Shown piece by piece: positions 59,317-64,000 of a stretch of DNA of 64,000 nucleotides. The position numbers and the translations under genes were made by a program. The stretch is taken from positions 1,640,001-1,704,000 of the forward strand of contig NC_007406.1 of assembly GCF_000012725.1 (NCBI RefSeq), in the 5' to 3' direction. Origin of the DNA: Nitrobacter winogradskyi Nb-255 (lineage in GTDB: Bacteria > Pseudomonadota > Alphaproteobacteria > Rhizobiales > Xanthobacteraceae). Each line of letters starts with the position of its first letter. The first letter of the stretch is position 1. The notes below the pieces were generated by a model. The model was not told where the DNA came from and ran no database searches. It worked only from the letters and a program-made list of their open reading frames with translations.

Positions 59317-61565
59317 CTCACAGCCCCAAACATGTTGATCTGCACCGGCGTCAAAGGCTCCGGCTGCGTGAGCGGCGGCGGCGCGCTGCCGGCTTCGGTC
59401 TCTCGCAGCCAGGCGTGTCCGGCCTCGGTGACGGCGAGACCGCCGCAGTCGTCGATGACGCTAAGAAATCCGAGCCCGATCAGGTCGCGCTCGTAGGTCG
59501 CGCGCCGGGTCGCTGACAGATCGGAACGATAAGCGCCGGCAATCGCCGCCAGCACCTCGCGCATCTCCTGCTCGTCGTCGGAAAGATCAGAGACCGCCGG
59601 CGGTGTGAGGACCTTCGGCGCAAGGCCGGCGCGCTCGCGCTTCAGCTCATCTAGCCGATCGTAGCCGGCGGCAGTGAGACCCCAATCCGTAATGGTGTCG
59701 TATTTGAACACCAATCCGCGCGCGATGTAGTCGGAAGCAACAGGACCAATGATATTGAACCGGTCCCGGGTCGCGGAATTCGCGAACGCCTTGAGGATGG
59801 TGAATTCGTCGGGCCCACTATCGGGCGTCGACGGCAACGGACCCGCCGACGCCCCGGCCATTTCAGGCTCGCCGACATCAACCGCATCGGCGATACCGAC
59901 AACCTCATCGGCGATTTCGTCAACCGCATCGGCCGATCCGACAAACGAATCTGATTCCGGCGCAGGATTGAATTTCTGCTCAAGGACAGCGAACCGCTCT
60001 TTACCTTCGTCAGTTAGAAACAGAAGCTTGTCGAAGTCGAAGTCAACAAGGCCGGATTCGATCAGTCCATCGATCGGGCCAGATATGCTGACGTTCGCGT
60101 CGATCGCGCCGAGAACTTTCCATTCCACCAACTCGGACATTGGCGATGTTGGTTGCCGGTCTCTCCCGGCTGTCACGCCCAAAGTGTCGCGCTGTTGCTC
60201 GCGGTCGGCATCTCCGCTCACGCTGAGATTGGACGTGTTCTCGCTGCCCCCGTCTGACGCGCCGGACGGCACCTCAGATTTCGTACGCCGCAGACAAGCC
60301 GGAAGATCCAGCCCATCATCGGCGGAAAGGGTGGGAGCCGCGACGGGCAACATCGTCGCGTTCCCGGCGGTTGACTCGTCGGCCGTACTTCCGGGCGCGA
60401 CGGTCTCCGCGATTTCGTTGTCGCCGGACGATGGACTTGTCTGGTTTCCCCACCCTTCCCACTTCGGCGGCAGCGGGTGCTCGGCATCGACGCGCGCGAA
60501 CAATTCCATCACCGGCAGCCCGCCACACATGGTGGCGATCATCTCCCGATAGAATTCCGGCTTGCGGGAATGGCCGAGCGGCTTCGAGCGCTCCCGATGG
60601 TTGGAGCCGAACTTTTCCTTCGTGTCGGGCTTCGGCAGACCGCGGCCGCGCTTGAACAGGAGCAGGATCTCGTCCTGGTCAAAGGTGATGACGCCGCCGC
60701 CCTGATCTTCCGGGTGCTCTTCGTCGGTCTTGGTCCAGACGAAGGCGGTCGAGTAGCTGTCGCAGCCCCAGGCGCGCGCCACGGCCCAGGCCAACGGCAG
60801 CTGCACTTTGCGGGTGATGACGCAACCGTCATCCGTCGCGAATTCCATATCGACGGCATGCAGCGCGAACATGTGCGCGCGCGGGATCCAGAGAAACACC
60901 CAGGCATCCGGCAGCAACAGATCCTTGACCGGCAGCGCGCAGATGTCGTCCCACGTCATGGTGGGATAGTGGTTCTCGTAAGAGCGGCCGGTGACGCCCT
61001 GCTTCCGGTGCCAGGGTGGATCCGCATAGATCACCGGGAACCGGCGGCCGGTCGGCAGTCTTGCGGTTTCATCCGAAAGCGCCTGCTGCAGCGCGCGGCG
61101 ACGCTCACGGCCATCGGCCTCTTCGCCGACCTTCAGTAGATCCATTGTGACGCGCACGCCGGATCGCACCTCGTCAGCATGACGCTCGAGCAGTTCCTCA
61201 AACTTGTCTTCCGGCAGCCGCGCCATGCGCTGCGCACGCGAGGACAGTTTGCGGTCGATGCCAGCCTGCTCGAGTGTCGGGACCGGCGTTCCTACCTGTT
61301 CCTTGTCGGAACAGGTAGGATTGCGGTACGGCTGACCACCTTTGGCAAGCCCAACGGTTTCCTTCTGCGCGATGATCATCTCGCCGAGTCGCTGCTCCGC
61401 CCGAAAGCGGATCTGCGCCGCAGCGACTTCTATCTCGCGGTCTTTGGCTTGGCGCGCATAAGCCGCAAGTGCGACGGCTTGATCCCGGATCAACTTCACT
61501 TCGTCGACAGCGACGGCTTCAGCCAAAAGTCGACGCGCCTCCTCGTATTTGACGAGTTCGGTCAA
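59313..61565 (-). CDS. MT-A70 DNA methyltransferase with C-terminal winged-helix-like repeats
   Basis: A 750-residue protein. N-terminal part (1-120) is helical, resembling phage ParB-type substrate-finding regions ('RFRAEQRLGEMIIAQKETVG'). The MT-A70 adenine-methyltransferase core follows, with 'PVIYADPPWHRKQG' near 179 and 'VFLWIPRAHM', 'FVWTKTDEEHPEDQ', 'LFKRGRGLPKPD'. After about residue 385 comes a Ser/Ala/Asp-rich linker, then three repeat units each ending in an L/V-T-x-x-G-x-x-x-L pattern ('LTDEGKERFAVL', 'LTAAGYDRLDEL', 'VTEAGHAWL'), like small winged helices. Probably marks phage DNA. The long tail is unusual. Confidence 0.88.
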   Translation of the reverse strand: MTELVKYEEARRLLAEAVAVDEVKLIRDQAVALAAYARQAKDREIEVAAAQIRFRAEQRLGEMIIAQKETVGLAKGGQPYRNPTCSDKEQVGTPVPTLEQAGIDRKLSSRAQRMARLPEDKFEELLERHADEVRSGVRVTMDLLKVGEEADGRERRRALQQALSDETARLPTGRRFPVIYADPPWHRKQGVTGRSYENHYPTMTWDDICALPVKDLLLPDAWVFLWIPRAHMFALHAVDMEFATDDGCVITRKVQLPLAWAVARAWGCDSYSTAFVWTKTDEEHPEDQGGGVITFDQDEILLLFKRGRGLPKPDTKEKFGSNHRERSKPLGHSRKPEFYREMIATMCGGLPVMELFARVDAEHPLPPKWEGWGNQTSPSSGDNEIAETVAPGSTADESTAGNATMLPVAAPTLSADDGLDLPACLRRTKSEVPSGASDGGSENTSNLSVSGDADREQQRDTLGVTAGRDRQPTSPMSELVEWKVLGAIDANVSISGPIDGLIESGLVDFDFDKLLFLTDEGKERFAVLEQKFNPAPESDSFVGSADAVDEIADEVVGIADAVDVGEPEMAGASAGPLPSTPDSGPDEFTILKAFANSATRDRFNIIGPVASDYIARGLVFKYDTITDWGLTAAGYDRLDELKRERAGLAPKVLTPPAVSDLSDDEQEMREVLAAIAGAYRSDLSATRRATYERDLIGLGFLSVIDDCGGLAVTEAGHAWLRETEAGSAPPPLTQPEPLTPVQINMFGAVR
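59879..59941. repeat. Three tandem 21-base repeats in the methyltransferase linker
   Basis: Three units of 21 bases beginning CAACCGCATCGGCGATACCGA, then a variant with CAACCTCATCGG, then CAACCGCATCGG again. In protein they give seven-residue repeats of the A-D-x-V-x-x-I kind in the acidic linker. A fourth, decayed unit may follow. Confidence 0.6.
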
Positions 61566-62095
61566 AACGGCACCTCCGCCATGGCGCCGCCAGCGGCGTG
61601 CGCGGTCAGCAGTTCAGCGATGATGGATTCCAGCGACGGAACACGACCGCGCGGGCGGCGGTTGGCGGCATTTTCGCCGGGCGTGAGCCAGCGCAGATTG
61701 CAGCGACGGTTATCCAGCGTCTGCCCGTTGACGTGATCGACATGACGCTTCGCCATGAACCGATCAGATCGCGGGTCGTGCCGGATCAGGATCTCGCGAT
61801 GCATGCGCACCGTGGCGCGGCCCGAGCCGACATTGCGCTTGGCATATTGCTGCCACGGCGTTCGCGAGCCCCAGCTGATGTTCCAGGTCACCTCGGTGAG
61901 CCAGCCATAGTCGTCAGCATCAACCAGGCAATAGACGCCTCGGCGCTCCGACAGCGGAATCAGCCGCCACGCCGTGCGCGACAGATCCACCTGCTCGAGC
62001 GTAATAAGTTCGACCGGCTGCGGCTTGAGGAGATGGGTGACGATCGGCGCGATCGCGTCGAGCTTGTCGGCGAGCGTTTTGTCGTAGCCGCTCAT
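61562..62095 (-). CDS. HNH endonuclease (phage homing-type)
   Basis: A 177-residue HNH protein: 'VDADDYGWLTEVTWNIS' region, then 'RMHREILIRHDPRSDRFM', and the HNH core 'RHVDHVNGQTLDNRRCNLRW' with 'LTPGENAANRR'. This resembles free-standing homing endonucleases in phages. The N-terminal 45 residues ('HLLKPQPVELITLEQVDLS') recur in a 29-codon frame at 62,426-62,515. It overlaps the methyltransferase start and the next upstream stop by ATGA. Confidence 0.9.
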   Translation of the reverse strand: MSGYDKTLADKLDAIAPIVTHLLKPQPVELITLEQVDLSRTAWRLIPLSERRGVYCLVDADDYGWLTEVTWNISWGSRTPWQQYAKRNVGSGRATVRMHREILIRHDPRSDRFMAKRHVDHVNGQTLDNRRCNLRWLTPGENAANRRPRGRVPSLESIIAELLTAHAAGGAMAEVPF

Positions 62096-62367
62096 TCGTC
62101 TACCTCGTCATAGGTCGCTTCGAAAATGTCAGGCTTACAGGGATAGATTTCACCCTCCACGCCGCGGATGATCCAGTCGTCACGCCGCGCTGCCATCATC
62201 CCTTCCAGCGTGAAAATCTGCGCACTGTCGCCATCAATCCAAACTGAACCTGGGGTGCCGACATGCTTCAGGGCAGATCGAAACCACTCCGGCGCGCCGA
62301 CTTCGCTCGAACGGCCGAGCCACTGAAATGCCTCGATTTCGACCGGCTTCTTGCGATACTTGCCCAT
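62092..62367 (-). CDS. Small phage protein, YRKKPVEIEAFQW family
   Basis: A 91-residue protein of a family common in phages: start 'MGKYRKKPVEIEAFQWLG', middle 'AQIFTLEGMMAARRDDWIIR', end 'GEIYPCKPDIFEATYDEV'. The 'GDW/DDWIIRGV.GEIYPCKPDIF' pattern is diagnostic for the family but its function is unknown. ATG 62,367 is preferred to the start two codons upstream. The stop overlaps the HNH start. Confidence 0.85.
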   Translation of the reverse strand: MGKYRKKPVEIEAFQWLGRSSEVGAPEWFRSALKHVGTPGSVWIDGDSAQIFTLEGMMAARRDDWIIRGVEGEIYPCKPDIFEATYDEVDE

Positions 62368-62425
62368 GATCACCCCTGAATGAGATCGTTGAAATCGTTG
62401 AGGCCGCCATGCGCCTGCATCGACG

Positions 62426-62515
62426 TTACCGCCACGCCGTGGGCGACAGATCGACCTGCTCGAGCGCGATAAGGTCGACCGGCTGCGGCTTGAGCAGAGC
62501 GGCGGCGCGCATCAT
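62426..62515 (-). pseudogene. 29-codon frame duplicated from the HNH gene 5' part
   Basis: It encodes 'MMRAAALLKPQPVDLIALEQ' followed by 'VDLSPTAWR' and a stop. This matches the N-terminal part of the HNH protein at 61,562-62,095. At DNA level bases about 62,430-62,498 and 61,969-62,037 agree at all but a few positions. The ATG overlaps the upstream GapR-like stop as ATGA. It is either a relic of a second HNH copy or a real leader peptide. Confidence 0.5.
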
Positions 62516-63132
62516 GCGTCCTCGCCTTCGTCGTCGCTGTCAGGATCCTCGTCGGGCTTGCTCACCTTGCTGCGCTTCTCCGCCGCGTCGGCCTTGCGCC
62601 TGACGTCGTCGCTGGTTGCAAGCTTTCCGCCCGGCACCATGGTGAGTACGGTCGCCGGCGTTTTCAGCGCGCGGCCGGTCTTTTCCTTCGGTGCAGCCGC
62701 CGGCGGCACATAAACCTCGGCATAGGCCCGGCCCTCTTCGTCGCGCCACAACCGCATCGGATCACCGCCGACGCGGGCGATGATCTCGCCATTGTTCGGA
62801 ATGAGTGACGACAGCACGTCGATAACCTGCTCGCGCGCCAGCACGTCGACGCCGAGCGCGCGAACCATGGACGGCAACGGCGCCTCGGGCGTCATGCCGA
62901 GTTCCGCCATGTAGGTCTCGAAAATGGAATCTTCCTCGGCCACCTCGGCCGGGTCTTTGTCGCGCCGCTTGATGATGCGCCGCATCGCCTTGGTGTCGAA
63001 GCCTTCGGCCTTGGCCTCGGCGAATACAGCCTTCATGTCGTCGCCGAGATCGCGCCGATCGGCCGCGATCCGCTCGATGCGCTCAATGAAATCCTTCAGG
63101 CGCGAACGCGCCTCGGCGCGGGCCGTCGTCAT
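62512..63132 (-). CDS. GapR-like (DUF2312) DNA-binding protein with C-terminal extension
   Basis: A 206-residue protein. Residues 6-85 match the GapR/DUF2312 coiled coil: 'RLKDFIERIERIAADRRDLG', 'DMKAVFAEAKAEGFDTKAM', 'RIIKRRDKDPAEVAEEDSIF', 'YMAELGM'. Cellular GapR (about 90 residues) binds overtwisted DNA ahead of forks and RNA polymerase. Here about 120 extra residues follow, first a folded-looking part ('VDVLAREQVIDVLSSLIPN', 'RVGGDPMRLWRDEEGRAYAE') and then a charged tail ('KPDEDPDSDDEGEDA'). The gene lies in the early operon, ATGA-coupled on both sides. A role in phage DNA replication or topology is inferred. Confidence 0.88.
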   Translation of the reverse strand: MTTARAEARSRLKDFIERIERIAADRRDLGDDMKAVFAEAKAEGFDTKAMRRIIKRRDKDPAEVAEEDSIFETYMAELGMTPEAPLPSMVRALGVDVLAREQVIDVLSSLIPNNGEIIARVGGDPMRLWRDEEGRAYAEVYVPPAAAPKEKTGRALKTPATVLTMVPGGKLATSDDVRRKADAAEKRSKVSKPDEDPDSDDEGEDA

Positions 63133-63752
63133 CGGACGCCCCTTTTCAATCTCTGCAGATCAGCATCGTGCGCCGAGTCGGGCATGGCGGATGACGCCAC
63201 GTCCGACTCGGCTACCATCGGGGTTGCAACACCAACCGATGAAGGAGATTCGCGATGAGCGACGACGAACGAAAGTGGCCCTACGGACTCGCGACCGATC
63301 ACATCGATCGCCTGCATGACCTTGATCTGCATCCGCCCGAGGTCTTCAGCGATGCCGCGCAGATATTCGAGAGCGGCGGCATACTGCGCTTTGTCTTTCG
63401 CGCTAGCCGTCCCGAACTCGGTGACCCCTATAGCGACCCGACCGTTCCGGTCGCCCGGGTTGCTATCAGCCGGCGCTATTTCACCGCCGCGCTGCAGGAT
63501 GCGCTCGCCAAGCTGCCGCCCGGTTGACGGCAGCAACTTCCAGCGCTTCTCTTCCAGATATTTCCAACCGGCGGGCACGTATCTGCGGCGAAGCCGCTCC
63601 AGCTCGGCCAGGAAGGGTGCGACGCCGGCAAGCGCCGCCTCTCGATCGGAATCGGATAATCGCGATGCGGCCTGCGTAACCCGGTCCCGTTCGTCGAACG
63701 ACGCGGTCGGCCAGGAGGCGTTGAACGAACTCAGAAAGGACTGAATGTTCAT
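63129..63752 (-). CDS. Early phage protein sharing a domain with the replication-like gene
   Basis: A 207-codon frame. Residues 5-75 match the second domain of the 56,255-57,451 product: 'FLSSFNASWPTASFDERDR' and 'RYVPAGWKYLEEKRWKLL'. The remaining part (from about 76) lies opposite the well-formed plus-strand gene at 63,255-63,527, so one of the two readings may be passive. In favour of this frame, it is coupled to its neighbours at both ends (TGATG at the start, ATGA at the end). Function unknown. Confidence 0.6.
   Translation of the reverse strand: MNIQSFLSSFNASWPTASFDERDRVTQAASRLSDSDREAALAGVAPFLAELERLRRRYVPAGWKYLEEKRWKLLPSTGRQLGERILQRGGEIAPADSNPGDRNGRVAIGVTEFGTASAKDKAQYAAALEYLRGIAEDLGRMQIKVMQAIDVIGRESVGPLSFVVAHRESPSSVGVATPMVAESDVASSAMPDSAHDADLQRLKRGVR
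63172..63212. promoter_or_regulatory. Inverted repeat upstream of the antisense gene
   Basis: GCCGAGTCGG at 63,172-63,181 and CCGACTCGGC at 63,203-63,212 are perfect complements separated by 21 bases. It ends 43 bases before the ATG of the plus-strand ORF and lies within the coding region on the other strand. It could be an operator or an RNA hairpin. Confidence 0.35.
63255..63527 (+). CDS. Small antisense protein of unknown function
   Basis: A 90-residue frame starting 'MSDDERKWPYGLATDHIDRL' and ending 'FTAALQDALAKLPPG'. AAGGAG lies eight bases before the ATG, the best ribosome binding site of this neighbourhood, and an inverted repeat lies further upstream. The protein is compact and mixed in composition, with no signal or membrane helix. 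It is opposite to the whole early operon, so it may be expressed independently, for example in the lysogen. I do not recognise a family. Its stop falls where the shared domain of the opposite gene ends. Confidence 0.5.
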   Translation: MSDDERKWPYGLATDHIDRLHDLDLHPPEVFSDAAQIFESGGILRFVFRASRPELGDPYSDPTVPVARVAISRRYFTAALQDALAKLPPG

Positions 63753-64000
63753 CAGACATCCTCCAGGGCTTGCGCTTTTTCCCGGCGAAGCTCGGCCTCG
63801 CGCTCATGAATGGTGAGAAGCCGCCGCGCCCTGCGGTCGCGCGCGATCCACTCGGCTTCAGCGCCGGCGGTGATCGCATCGAGAACGATGCCGCCAATCG
63901 GGCTGCGGAGCAGCGAGGCCAGCGCCTCGCCGTTCGGCGATTGCCGTCCGGCGAGCCACAATTCACAGACGCGCTGCGGCCGATGCGCGTAATCCGCCAG
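63752..64000 (-). CDS. Early phage protein, C-terminal part (runs out of window)
   Basis: The last 82 codons of a gene that begins beyond the right edge. The end is helical and highly charged: 'GGIVLDAITAGAEAEWIARD' , 'RLLTIHEREAELRREKAQAL'. Its stop overlaps the next ATG by one base (TGATG), so it belongs to the same early operon. No family recognised. Confidence 0.6.
   Translation of the reverse strand: MADYAHRPQRVCELWLAGRQSPNGEALASLLRSPIGGIVLDAITAGAEAEWIARDRRARRLLTIHEREAELRREKAQALEDV

Larger units (their letters stand above)
42382..64000. mobile_element. Prophage, left part, defective (tail module deleted); continues beyond window
   Basis: From tRNA-Arg rightwards the content becomes phage: lysis cassette, HK97-type capsid, ClpP-like protease, portal, large and small terminase, HNH, NusG paralog, replication-like gene and many small early genes, nearly all on the minus strand and mostly overlapping by ATGA. 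No integrase, repressor or excisionase is in the window; they should lie at the far right end. No head-tail connector, tail tube, tape measure or fibre gene is present. The exact left border is between 42,459 and 43,320; the Tyr-rich gene there may be host or phage. Confidence 0.85.

Noticed and set aside
42382-64000. Capsid-forming phage-inducible island (cf-PICI) instead of a prophage
   Set aside because: Such islands also carry head and packaging genes without tails, but here the head module ends in an IS-cut capsid gene and a full lysis cassette is present, so deletion from a prophage fits better. The right end outside the window would decide.

Overview
The window is high-GC alphaproteobacterial DNA. 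The gene set (two-RND efflux operon, aapJQMP, an SdhE-type assembly factor next to mfd and recG, many small GAxS-rich secreted proteins) points to the Bradyrhizobium/Nitrobacter/Rhodopseudomonas group. That placement is inferred from gene content and style, not from a marker search.

Bases 1 to about 42,460 are ordinary chromosome: the end of a peptide-type ABC binding protein, a degenerate acyl-adenylate enzyme and a degenerate GGDEF protein; then mfd with sdhE on one strand facing recG on the other; a DUF502 membrane protein; glmS; tRNA-Cys; a secreted protein; a DTW-domain tRNA-modifying enzyme; an MdtABC-like tripartite efflux operon with its outer-membrane lipoprotein; cysK; the aapJQMP general amino-acid importer diverging from metC; a three-gene polyprenyl-sugar glycosylation module; a penicillin-binding protein 1C plus bacterial alpha-2-macroglobulin pair; and tRNA-Arg(UCU).

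From tRNA-Arg to the right edge lies a prophage that continues out of the window. It is read leftwards. Its early operon (64,000 to 55,554) is a long chain of ATGA-coupled genes: a GapR-like protein, small phage proteins, an HNH protein, an MT-A70 methyltransferase, an ASCH protein, a wHTH replication-like protein holding iteron-like repeats, and a NusG paralog. Two strong intrinsic terminators follow the NusG-like gene. Beyond them are the packaging and head genes: HNH, small terminase, ParB-methyltransferase, large terminase, portal, ClpP-like protease and HK97-type capsid. At the capsid the module stops: an IS3-family element (46,191 to 47,701) is joined directly to codon 406 of the capsid gene on one side and to a truncated plus-strand gene on the other, with no target duplication. 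All connector and tail genes are absent. A lysis cassette (M15 endolysin, Rz/Rz1-like pair, holin-like protein) and two small secreted proteins remain on the far side. The simplest reading is a cos-type prophage disabled by an IS-mediated deletion.

The most interesting points are the NusG paralog placed just before tandem terminators (a candidate processive antitermination switch for late genes), the exact IS/capsid fusion, the phage GapR homolog with a new C-terminal extension, iteron-like repeats inside the replication-like gene, a well-formed antisense gene at 63,255-63,527, and clustered inverted 7-mers beside tRNA-Arg that look like integrase arm sites. No CRISPR array and no rRNA were seen.
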